This document shows, in pieces, positions 50,241 to 59,247 of a DNA stretch of 64,000 nucleotides (positions are counted from its first letter, which is position 1; every line of letters begins with the position of its first letter). The stretch lies in the NCBI GenBank assembly GCA_008692225.1, contig VICG01000019.1, positions 62,001-126,000 of the forward strand. The letters are read 5' to 3'. The notes under the pieces are model-generated. The model did no database searches, had not been told where the DNA came from, and was given only the letters and a program-made list of their open reading frames with translations. Both the position numbers and the translations under genes were made by a program. The DNA comes from Monilinia fructicola. Lineage: Eukaryota; Ascomycota; Leotiomycetes; Helotiales; Sclerotiniaceae.

Positions 50241-50780
50241 TATTAATATTTATATTTATATTTATACTTATATATTATATTTATACTTTATATTTATATT
50301 TATACTTATATTTATATTTTATATTTATATTTATATTTATATTATACTTATATTTTATATTATATATTTTATATTTATATTTATATTTATATTTATATTT
50401 ATATTTATATTTTATATTTATATTTATATTTATATTTATATTTATATTTATATTTATATTTATATTTATATTTATATTTATATTTATATTTATATTTATA
50501 TTTATATTTATATTTATATTTATATTTATATTTATATTTATATATTATATTTATATTATATTTATATATTTATATTTATATTTATATTTATATTTATATT
50601 TATATTTATATTTATATTTATATTTATATTTTATATTTATATTTATATTTATATTTATATTTATATTTATATTTATATTTATATTTATATTTATATTTAT
50701 ATTTATATTTATATTTATATTTATATATTTATATTTATATTTATATTTATATTTTATATTTATATTTATATTTATATTTT
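50241..50780. repeat. (TTTATA)n hexanucleotide array, about 540 bp
   Basis: About 85-90 copies of TATATT/TTTATA with occasional TATATTTTATA slips and, at the left end, TATACTTATA variants. Open frames across it (Tyr-Lys and Asn-Ile repeats on the minus strand) are artefacts. Confidence 0.95.
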
Positions 50781-51477
50781 TTTGAACTTTTAATATAATA
50801 TTAAAATAAATAAATAAGAGAAGCCGGTAATACAATTTTATAATTTAAAGACTTTTAAAATCTTAAAATATATAAGATTTCAAGATGTCGATAATATATT
50901 AATACTATAGCGTACGGCCTACGGGCCGCGCGCTTTACAAAGATTAAAAAATTTATTTTTTATAATTATAAAAAGTTATAATAATATGATATTATAATTA
51001 TTACAAATCGATAAAGATATTAATATTAAAGAAAAGGGCAATTATATTAATTATATTAAACTATATAAAATGAGCTATTAAAAAAAGAGAAAGTAGGAAG
51101 TTTAAAAAGTTTAAAAAGTTGAAAAAAGTTGAAAAAGTTGAAAAAGTTTAAAATAAAATATTTAAATTGAAAGATTTAAAATAGTTTTAATATTCTTATA
51201 TTATAATATTATCTTTAAGTTATAAAAATATTAAACTTAATAAATTAAAGATATAATTATTATAGTTATATTATATTATTATAAGAAATAACGAGTTTAA
51301 AAATTAATATAATATTAATTTTTAAAAAAAATATCAAAAGGTTAATATACTAAAACAAAAGATTGATATATTGAAATAAATAGTTAAAATAAATTATTAA
51401 AATAAATATTAAAATGAATATCAAAATAAATATTAAAATCTATATTCAAAGAAACAATTAAAAAGAATATTAAAGTA
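50781..51477. other. AT-rich DNA with a GC spot and two short tandem arrays
   Basis: 50,907-50,938 is a sharp GC spot (TAGCGTACGGCCTACGGGCC, then GCGCGC). About 51,098-51,152 is a 10-11 bp tandem array (AAAAAGTTGA units). About 51,375-51,445 is an array of AAATAAATATTA-like units. No coding frame. Confidence 0.5.
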
Positions 51478-52090
51478 ACCTTAGTGGTGATATGCGTGTT
51501 TAATATATAAGGTATATATAATATGTATATTATGTAAACATTTTTACATTGTATATTCTCTTGTTTTATATAAACTTTATATAAAATTTTACATAGTGTA
51601 AAAATTCTTACATGGTGTAGAAATTCTTATATTATATATAAATCGTGTAGAAATTTTTAAAAATATATTAAATATTTTGTTAAAAAAATGAACTTATGGT
51701 TATTTAAGAATATTAGGTAATAATTATATAATTACATTTTTTTTAATTGAAGTTATATATACTACCACTGTACTATAAGGAATATGATATTTGTTTACTT
51801 TCGCGAATTTATTTCAAAATATATTTAAGCTTTAATCAAATTTTCTTTGGAATTTTTTATTTATTTATTATATAGAAATTTTATATAATATCGAAATCAT
51901 ACACTATATAGAATTTTATATTATTTAAAAAAAATTATAATATATATAATATGTATACTTTATATATATATTATATACAAATATACATTATGTATACAAA
52001 TTATATTATATAGATACTATATATAAATCATATACTATAATATACATTGTGTACATATTATATTATGGTTTCGTATAGCTCTACTAAGGA
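51478..52090. mobile_element. MITE-like family C, copy C2 (inverted relative to C1)
   Basis: The reverse complement of this segment is colinear with 17152-17774. It ends ATTATGGTTTCGTATAGCTC and TACTAAGGA, which mirrors the start of C1. It contains CATAGTGTAAAAATTCTTAC and GGTGTAGAAATTCTTA units, equivalent to the tandem units of C1. The copies differ by 10 bp in length. C2 retains slightly more G+C. Confidence 0.7.
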
Positions 52091-52926
52091 AATGTTTATA
52101 TTAATAAAACGAGTTAAAAGTGATTACGCCGGTGCTTCGCTAGAGAAGCTTCGGTATACCGATAGAGATTAACTTTTAAAACGAAAACTTTAATAAAAAA
52201 AGTAATCGTTTGAATTATATAATTAATAGTTTAATATATAAGGCTTAAAGTTATTAATAAGCCTAACGGGTCTTTTAAATAGGTTTAAATTATATATAAT
52301 AATTCTTAAAAGTTAAATAAAAATAATTATAAAAAGTCTTGTTTTAAATAATCCCCTTATTATATAAATATTAATCAATTTATTAATTATATATACGGCT
52401 TTAATATATTAAGTTTTTTTTAAAATGGCTAAGAATAAGAGGTAATAAAGAGATAAATATACGGACTTATATATAGAATTATATAAGTTTAATAAATAAA
52501 AGCTCGACGCGGTAAAATAAAATATAATATAATCAATATATATAAGAATAAATTTAAAACAATCCTAAAAAAGTATAAATAAAAGAAAATATAATTATCT
52601 TGTATAAAATATATATAATAATCAAAAACTTAATAAATAAGAGATATAAAATTAATATAAATAATGAATTAAGTTTATATATTATAAGTATAATTTAAAA
52701 GAAAACAAGCGGAGAAAAAAAAAATATATAATAAAATAAAAGAATATTATAAATTCATTTATGTTTCTAAGGGAATTAATATAACTTAAAAGACTTTTTA
52801 AAAGTTAAAATATAAAGATTGAGTCTATAATATAATATTTCGAATATAATAATAAAAATAATAAATAAAAAATAAAAATAAAAAATAAGATACTTCAATT
52901 ATTTGGTTCAAAACAAAAAATTATAA
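52091..52926 (+). mobile_element. Dispersed repeat D2 with a possible element ORF start
   Basis: 52,128-52,166 keeps a GC-rich hairpin-like stretch (GCCGGTGCTTCGCTAGAGAA, then GCTTCGG). 52,215-52,435 is the second copy of repeat D (ATATATAAGGCTTAAAGTTA, AATAAGCCTAACGGGTCTTT, AATAATCCCCTTATTATATA). Directly after, at 52,425, an ATG opens a basic, stop-containing plus-strand translation (MAKNKR, then DKYTDLYIELYKFNK). The combination looks like the 5' end of an eroded retroelement, but the protein is not recognised. Confidence 0.4.
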
Positions 52927-53740
52927 TAAGTCTATACACCTACTTCTCGGCCACCCCCCCTTTCCGGCCATACTTTTATATTAAAAACCGTTATTCTGGT
53001 TTATTGATAACTTAAATATTATTGAAAATATTTTAATAAAACTTGAATTATAAATTCTTAATATAAAAATTAGTTGATTATTGAATTTTGAAAGTTTTTA
53101 ATTTTTTTAAAAAAAGTTATAAATATTTAAATTTTAATATTTTAAATTTATATAAAAATCTAATATAATTTGAAATTGCTTAATGATTTATTAATAAAAA
53201 CGATCAAAAGTAATTTGTATTACTTTTCGAAATCTTAAAAACATAAAAATTGAAACAATATATAATAAATATAAATTATAATTTATAATCTCTAAGAAAT
53301 CTATAGATATAAATTTTTTATATAAAATCTTGTTAGTAAATTATATGATCTTTTATTATTTTTTTAAAAGTAAATCAAATATATTATTATTTTATATTAA
53401 TTGATTTGAAATAAAGTAGTAAATTCAAAAAATAATACTAATTCTTTTTATTAATTTTTGTTTAATTATTATTTGAAAATTCCAAAAATCATAATTTTAT
53501 ATAAGATTTATATACAAATTCAAAATACTAAAATTCAAATACTTATAACTTTTTGAAAAAAATTACTAAAAGTTTAAAAGTTGTATAATAAAGCTAATAA
53601 TTATATAGTTAATAAATCCTTAACGTTTCATTAAATTATTTTAAATGTCAATTAAGTTATTGATAAGTTAAAATGACGGTTTTTGATATAAAAGAGTGGC
53701 CGGAAAAGGGGGGTGGCCGAAAAGTAAATACACGGACTTA
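52927..53740. mobile_element. MITE-like family B, copy B2 (814 bp)
   Basis: Begins TAAGTCTATACACCTACTTC, then TCGGCCACCCCCCCTTTCC, and ends GGGGGGTGGCCGAAAAGTAA, then ATACACGGACTTA. Colinear with B1 throughout (for example TTATTGATAACTTAAATATT on the left and TTATTGATAAGTTAAAATGA on the right). B2 has an extra partial terminal duplication (AGTGGCCGGAAAAG before the final GGGGGGTGGCCG). Confidence 0.85.
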
Positions 53741-54930
53741 ATGGTTATAAAGTTACTACAGTAATAAATATATTTAACTATATATTTCATATTTATTTTG
53801 TTATTAAATTTGTGAAATACATGGGTCATTCAAATAATACTATTATTTAATCAAAGCCTACTCTTAAGGCTCTCTTTTTCAATCCTTCCTCCCGCCCCTC
53901 CTTCTTTACCTCTCTCTCAGCAAAAGCTTTCCCCGCGTCTCCAACACTTTAAAAGTCTAATACTCATATAAAAGCACTTTAATACTATAGATATTACACT
54001 ATTACTATAGATTTCCCTACCCTTATATAACTACGATTACTTATATTTAAAAGATAAAGTAATATATTACTTAAAACATTATATTTAAAAAGGTAAGTTA
54101 ACCTTTAACACTTTAATAGTAGGCTACTTTCTTTTACGAAATGAATTAGTTTGATTTATAATACATTAATTCATTTAAAAAGTATTAAATCTCTTAAAAA
54201 ATCCTTTCGTTTCACTTTAATACTTTAATATTTCAAATTCATTTTGATTTCTTTATAATCAAAGTAAGCTATTATATATAAAAGCAAATTATTTTATTAT
54301 ATTAAAAGTAAGTTCATTATTTTATCATTATTATTAAAAAAATTAAATCATTTTGTTAAGGTTTAATAAGTTGCTTTTTCTGCTTTTTTCTCTTTTTTAT
54401 TGTTTTTTAATATTAATATTTGATAGGTTCAATTAACGGCTTTAAATCTTTACATAACTTTAAATATAATAATATAATAATATAATGATATAATAATAAT
54501 AATAATAATAATAATATAATAATTATAATTATAATTATAATTATAATTATAATATCAATAATATATTAATATAAACTTTATAATATAAAGCTTAAGGAGA
54601 ATATAACTATTAAACAGTATTAATTTTTTAAATGTAATTAATTTAATAAATAAAATAAAATGTATAAAAGCTAGTATTAATACATAATATTCAAATATAT
54701 TATCAAGCTAAATTTTGCAACACATTAAAGTAAATATTAAATTAACTACCCTTTAAAAAAAGAGTACACTACTTTATTAGAAATAGGAAATAGAGGGTAT
54801 TTTAGTACTATAGGGTATATGTTCTCTTATACATGTACTCGTTTCTACATTCAATCCATGATCTACGTATTATGCAATATATATATTCCGACTTGAACTT
54901 ATAAAACCTATATATTGACCTAAGAATAAT
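53741..54930. other. Transition from AT-rich block to gene island
   Basis: AT-rich with a pyrimidine patch at about 53,878-53,945 (TTCCTCCCGCCCCTCCTTC, CTTTCCCCGCGTCTCCAAC) and a TAA/TTATAA simple repeat at about 54,470-54,555. Normal composition begins at about 54,780-54,930. No gene. Confidence 0.5.
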
Positions 54931-55100
54931 AACAATATAATGAAGAGCGGATGAAGAGAATCAAATTCGGGTGATAAAGCGAATTCTCTTCGTTAGAATA
55001 TTTTGGGTCTGTTAGAATGGCCCCAAGAATCAATAATTCCTTAACACTATCTCACGGCTCCCAGGGTGAAGACAGGGGGTGAAATATCTTTCCCTGCTTC
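54931..55100. other. Start of the large gene island, no gene recognised
   Basis: Ordinary-composition sequence containing GATGAAGAGAATCAAATTC and GGGTCTGTTAGAATGGCCCC. No open frame of note. Confidence 0.4.
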
Positions 55101-55325
55101 ATGGTTGCTCATACCTCACGCCTCACACTTCACACCTCGCACTTCACACTTCGCGCTTCACACCTTATACTTCACACCTCACATCTCATACCTCACACCT
55201 CATACCTTACACCTCACAACTTATGCTTTTTACCTGATATTGTATACCTTACATTCTATATCTTATGTTACATTTATATTCCAAAGTTTGCATTTCGAAC
55301 CTTACACCTTATAGTTTACACCCCA
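55101..55325. repeat. 9-bp minisatellite (CTTCACACC units)
   Basis: Roughly 20 tandem units of the type CTTCACACC / CTCATACCT, drifting into CTTACACCTTA toward the 3' end. Two overlapping plus-strand frames stay open across it (His/Thr/Leu/Ser-rich) because the period is a multiple of three. An ATG at 55101 begins one of 135 codons, which I regard as a repeat artefact rather than a gene. Confidence 0.8.
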
Positions 55326-55341
55326 CAATCAACAACCAACC

Positions 55342-55388
55342 AGCAGGAATTTAATCATCAACGGGTTGATCAAGCCCTCCGAAACCTG
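55342..55388. repeat. 47-bp direct repeat, copy 1
   Basis: Starts AGCAGGAATTTAATCATCAA and ends CGAAACCTG. It matches 56441-56487 at 42 of 47 positions, same orientation and equal length. Here a GTATGT donor-like site follows at about 55,397. Confidence 0.9.
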
Positions 55389-56440
55389 ACTATATGGTAT
55401 GTTTTTCGCCCCATCCCTCTCGTTCTCCTCCCTTACCCTCTCTCTTTGTCTTTTCCCTTGTCTCTTTCATCTCTCTGTTATCAGAATCCCTCTCTCGGTG
55501 CTCCATAATCCCCTAAATACATCTTTCAGAGCTAAGAGCCCAGTTTTGTCACAGACAAATGCTGGAGACCGCTACCTGATGTTCTAATCCTTCACTTCTA
55601 AAACTCTCTCTGCCGGACCTCTCACTTCCAGACTTCCCAATCAAAACATGTCACTTTCATCCAATCCCCTCATTTTATACCGCCCACCCAGTCCTGATGA
55701 TGATTTGTCTCGCTCTAATTCACATATAGTAAAAGTCAGATTGAGCAGAAAGTAAATTTGAAAGCATTTTTTGAAATTTTATGCTCATTAGAGGTCCAGA
55801 ACTCGGAATGGAAGTGGCAATTAAGTGTTGATGATTAATTAATCGTTTAAAGGGGAGATGGACGTCTGAGGGTGGAAGTTAAATGTAGAAGTTAGGAGGT
55901 TGGATGTTGGAGGCTGAAGCCTGATTGGAAATAGAGGCTCGAGATTTGTTGGAGATAGATGGTGCGTGGTAGATAATAGATGGCGGTTAAAGGTAGACAT
56001 TGGACGTTGGTTTGACACAAAGGTCGGAGAATGATTGAACAAGAGTTTTGCGTCTCTCCCGCCGGGAAGTATGGAAGTGAGCTTTGAATCGAACCATACC
56101 AAACCGAATCAAGCTGAATCAAACAGTAAGTATCAAGTGACTAGTAGATTGGACTCGACTAGGCGGCAAAGACGAGGTCTGGAGGTTCGAATATCTGAAG
56201 GTTCGGAGATGAGGTCTGAAAGTGAGGTCTGGAAGTTGGATATGGGTTTGGATATTTGAGGGGTTGAAGACTTGCAGAGCCTAGTTCGACTCCCGAGTTC
56301 AATATTCGAATCCAAGGTACGAGTTCGAGGTTCGAGGTTCGAAAATTGGAAATAATCAAAGCCAATTCAAAGTTTTGTCTGCATCAAAGGTTGGGATCGT
56401 TCTGCTTCCTGCTTTCACCTTCGTATAAACAATTGAACAG
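55389..56440. other. Low-complexity island DNA, no supported gene
   Basis: 55,400-55,480 is pyrimidine-rich (CTCTCTTTGTCTTTTCCC). 55,855-56,000 has repeated GGAGGTTGGATGTTGGAGG-like units. 56,165-56,345 has GGTTCGA/GGTCTGGA units, ending in three tandem GGTTCGA copies. Several short frames of 60-90 codons overlap on both strands without motifs or splice support, so none is called. Confidence 0.4.
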
Positions 56441-56487
56441 AGCAGGAATTTATTCATCGACGGGTTGATCAGGCCCTCAGGAACCTG
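56441..56487. repeat. 47-bp direct repeat, copy 2
   Basis: Starts AGCAGGAATTTATTCATCGA and ends AGGAACCTG. It is the counterpart of 55342-55388, about 1.1 kb away. Both copies translate on the plus strand to a common core (QEFxHxRVDQALRNL) and on the minus strand to EGLINP-M-KFLL, so coding direction, if any, is undecided. Confidence 0.9.
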
Positions 56488-56585
56488 CGTTTGTATCTTC
56501 TCACTCGTCAAGAGGGGAAGAGAGAAGGGAAGAGGAGGAGAAAGAGCAGAAAGAGAAGCCGGGTGTAAGAATGAGTACCTAAAGC

Positions 56586-56907
56586 ATGGCAAGTAAAGTC
56601 CAGCCAGAGCTGAGCCAGGAAGTTAAAGTGTGTGAGAGATTAAAGAGAGCATCGCAAGTGAAACTTAAACACAGCTAAGCCAGCTCAACATCGAAGTCGA
56701 AGTTTAAACCAGAAACTATCCCCAGATCCTTTCCTCCAGACAAGAGATGAAGAGAAAGACATGTTCCTACCAACTCATTCTAATAGTATCGTAGTATAAA
56801 AAGTTGATCTCGTATCTCCAAACATGGTTGAGCGTAAGGAATCCTGTTACATCCTATCCAATTGTAGTACTTCGAATGAATATCCAAGTGCCGTCTTTAT
56901 CATTTCT
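56586..56907 (+). pseudogene. Possible degraded coding fragments
   Basis: From an ATG at 56586 the plus strand gives MASKVQPELSQEVKVCERLK and about ten more codons, then TAA. A second frame from about 56,746 reads DEEKDMFLPTHSNSIVV, then TAA, then KVDLVSPNMVERKESCYILS and further to TAA at about 56,907. The pieces look protein-like but lie in different frames, and I could not find introns joining them. Either a decayed gene or chance. Confidence 0.25.
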
Positions 56908-57154
56908 TAACTCGTCTTGGTGTAGAAAGCAGACAAGACAGGATATTCGACAGGGGTAAGGCTTTGTTGTGAACGAAAATCTATCATCACATCCCATTTC
57001 ATGTCATGTCATATTATATCATGTCAAAGGGGTGGCCAGCCCGCATTGATCCGATACAATTTGATCTGATCTGATTTGATTTGATGGATGGATAGACCAA
57101 GGAGATTCCATAAATGTGTTGTCAACACACCCCGAGGGGTCGGAAGTTGGTATC

Positions 57155-57691
57155 TTAAAAACCACTACGAAGATGAGAAGACTGGGAAATAGAGTATCCC
57201 TTGTTATTGAATCGACGGGTAACGTTAATCCGCCACTGGTGGACTTTCGAGAGATCCGAATGGATGGATATCCTGCCACCTGTATGTGTTAGACGGAACC
57301 CCTTTGAGATCCAAATGAGTACTCACGGTTCGGGCTGAGATTGAGGTTTTGGGGTTCAAACGGCTCGAGTTTAAGCCACTGAGCGGATCCTTCACGAGGT
57401 ACCCATCCATACTGGTCAAAAATTTTCTACGCAGCTCATGCATGATGTCTATGTATCGAGCAGCTACTTACAGCACCATGAATAAAAGCATCCTGGGCCA
57501 CGTTAGAAAGAGTAGATACTAGGGATGAAGTCGTTGGATAAACTTACGGTGGTTGTGGCACAGCATATAGTGATGAGAATGAACCAGTCAGAGGACCAGT
57601 GTTCCCGCAGCAATTGTACTCCGCATATGCACTCCTTTTCCAAGTTCGAATCCGAAGTGATACACCTCGTAGTGAGTATTTTTGACTGCAT
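57155..57691 (-). CDS. Small four-exon hypothetical gene (129 residues)
   Basis: Function not recognised. Exons on the minus strand: 57548-57691 (ATG at 57691), 57472-57492, 57327-57426 and 57155-57279 (TAA at 57155-57157). Introns: 55 nt (GTAAGT donor, TTCTAAC branch motif, CCCAG acceptor), 45 nt (GTAAGT...CGTAG) and 47 nt (GTGAGT, TCTAAC, TACAG). Phases agree (0, 0, 1). The joined frame removes all stops and gives, in exons 3-4, KIFDQYGWVPREGSAQWLKL and later GRISIHSDLSKVHQWRINVT. An alternative acceptor for intron 2 at 57412 keeps the frame and drops five residues. Exon 1 is the weakest part, because all three frames are fairly open there; it ends in a hydrophobic stretch (WFILITICC). The C-terminal half is basic and Ser/Arg-rich. 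The gene stands alone, with a weak TATAA-like site about 80 bp upstream. Confidence 0.55.
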
Positions 57692-57799
57692 GAGTGTGTC
57701 CAGACAAGCAGGAGCAAAATGCTAAGCTGCGTTGAATTTTGTTGAATGGAGAGTAAGCAATTTGCGTAAATTATAAAACGGTAACGAACGATAGTGAAT

Positions 57800-58215
57800 A
57801 GAACGGGAGGGGAGGTTAAGCGATTGAGTGATTGGGTGATTGAGTGACTGGCTGACTGAAACCTGATGGGGAATTTCTTCGTCTTCTATCTTGTGCTCGC
57901 CCTCTTCCTTTGTAGGACCAAAATAGAACCGAAAGATAATGAATTATTGGGCGTAAGAATGATGAGCTGATGGAATGGGAGGTTGAATAGCTGATTGGGT
58001 GACAAAGTGGTAGGCTTGGACAGGGTAGGCAGTTTTGCCCTCTTCCATATTCTTCTTTCGTAAATAGAGGCAAAGGAGACAGAATATTTGAATGTAAGGA
58101 AAGTGAGTGGGTATGAGAAGTTAAGTAGGTGACTGAATGAATGACACAAATCAGATAGACTGTTTTTTCCGCCTGCTATCTTCCATCTTGTTCTAGATGT
58201 ATGGACGAAATAAGA
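57800..58215. repeat. Degenerate tandem repeat of about 125-130 bp, three units
   Basis: Three successive segments (about 57,825-57,955, 57,955-58,085 and 58,085-58,210) share an order: GAGTGACTGG or GGGTGACAAA-like 8-bp repeats, a CTTCTATCTTGT or CTATCTTCCATCTTG-type pyrimidine core, then a purine part with GGACCAAAATAG or GGACGAAATAAG. The leading part is itself built of 8-bp GATTGGGT/GATTGAGT units. Open minus-strand frames here follow the repeat and are not called. Confidence 0.6.
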
Positions 58216-58299
58216 TGGAAGGGAAAGCTCATGATCAAGCATTGTGATTGTTCAATGATAACCAATTGATTCAAATAGTGCATGTATCCGAGACACTAA

Positions 58300-58440
58300 T
58301 ATTGAGACTGAAATTGTGAGTGCTGAGACTGCTGAGACTGAAACCGAGACCAAAGCTTAGACTGAGATTGAAAGTGCTGAGACTGAAACTAAGACTGAAA
58401 GTTAGATAAAGACTAAAACTTGCTGAGACTGAAACCAGGT
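58300..58440. repeat. GAGACT/GAAACT hexamer-type tandem repeat
   Basis: About 20 units of GAGACTGAAAC-like sequence (GCTGAGACTGCTGAGACTGA, then AACCGAGACC and so on). The Ser/Leu/Phe-rich minus-strand frame across it is a repeat artefact. Confidence 0.8.
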
Positions 58441-58640
58441 CTACAATCCATTGCATCCTATTCCATTCCAAAAACTCCTACCCGTGCCGCCAGAAGGTAT
58501 GCAACTCTGAGAGACCACCACATACCGTTTAATGATGAAGGATAATGTGGATACTTTTCTCCTTGGCTTATCCGAATTGCATACTCGGTAAACCCCGCAC
58601 GTCCCATATAATGGCTAATTACAATGCGGATACTTCATTT

Positions 58641-58715
58641 CGCTTATTCTTGAGTCGCTTATTCTCGAGTCGCTTGTTCCCGAGTCGCTTCCTCTTAAGT
58701 CGCTTGTTACTCAAC
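58641..58715. repeat. 15-bp tandem repeat, five units
   Basis: Units CGCTTATTCTTGAGT, CGCTTATTCTCGAGT, CGCTTGTTCCCGAGT, CGCTTCCTCTTAAGT and CGCTTGTTACTCAAC, exactly 15 bp each. Because 15 is a multiple of three, an ATG frame at 58545-58970 (141 codons, with FLSRLFSSRLFPSRF) stays open across it. It lacks other signs of being a gene. Just upstream, ATAATGTGGATACTTTT (58,542) and ACAATGCGGATACTTCA (58,621) form a further short direct repeat. Confidence 0.9.
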
Positions 58716-59247
58716 TCGCGAGTTGCGGACATCCTGGCAACACGAGTACATCACGTCATGGTTACTTTTCATCTTCTATTCATCTTATTGATTTCCAACT
58801 TCAAAGCCCATACCCCAACTTCCAGTTTCCGATTCCAACCCCAAAGTCCCAGCTTCCAACTCCATACCTCAAGTTCCAGGTCAGACATTCAAATGAACTT
58901 GCCCCAATCTATCCAACCCAATTTTCTTATTTCCTCGATATGCATATCGAATGCATCGATTATTGATTGAATAGTGACAAATGATAACATTTCCGCTTCT
59001 GTTGAATTGAATGTGAAAGAGTGTATTTGTTGAGGATTTTGATGTAAATGCGATATTGAAGAAGAATTTTGAATATCCAGACCTAGGTTGGTGGAAAGGT
59101 GGTTAGATTTTATGGATGAATGGATCAATGTGAAGGAGGGTTTTAGATTAGCGGAAGAAATATTTTTCGTAGGGTAGATGGAGAAAAGTGCATGAAAAAA
59201 CGAGAACGTAACAGAATGGAAGGGAAGTGAGTGGAATGAAAAGACAC
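58716..59247. other. Intergenic sequence downstream of the Q-rich gene
   Basis: Ordinary composition. A 79-codon minus-strand frame (58889-59128; begins only with TTG) reads IDAFDMHIEEIRKLGWIDWG near its end. It could be a further exon of the Q-rich gene, but I found no splice pair that adds it in frame. 58,790-58,880 has repeated CCAACTTC/CCAGCTTCC units. Confidence 0.35.

Noticed and set aside
50551..50835. 94-codon Asn-Ile/Tyr-Lys repeat frame on the minus strand
   Set aside because: Translation of the TTTATA array.
55066..55508. Two overlapping His/Thr/Leu-rich plus-strand frames
   Set aside because: Both are open only because a 9-bp repeat keeps all frames free of stops.
58545..58970. 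141-codon plus-strand frame
   Set aside because: A third of it is the 15-bp repeat; no codon pattern, splice site or family supports it.
58889..59128. 79-codon minus-strand frame as a terminal exon of the Q-rich gene
   Set aside because: Start is TTG and no acceptor joins it in frame with the upstream exon; the 59248-59300 exon fits better.
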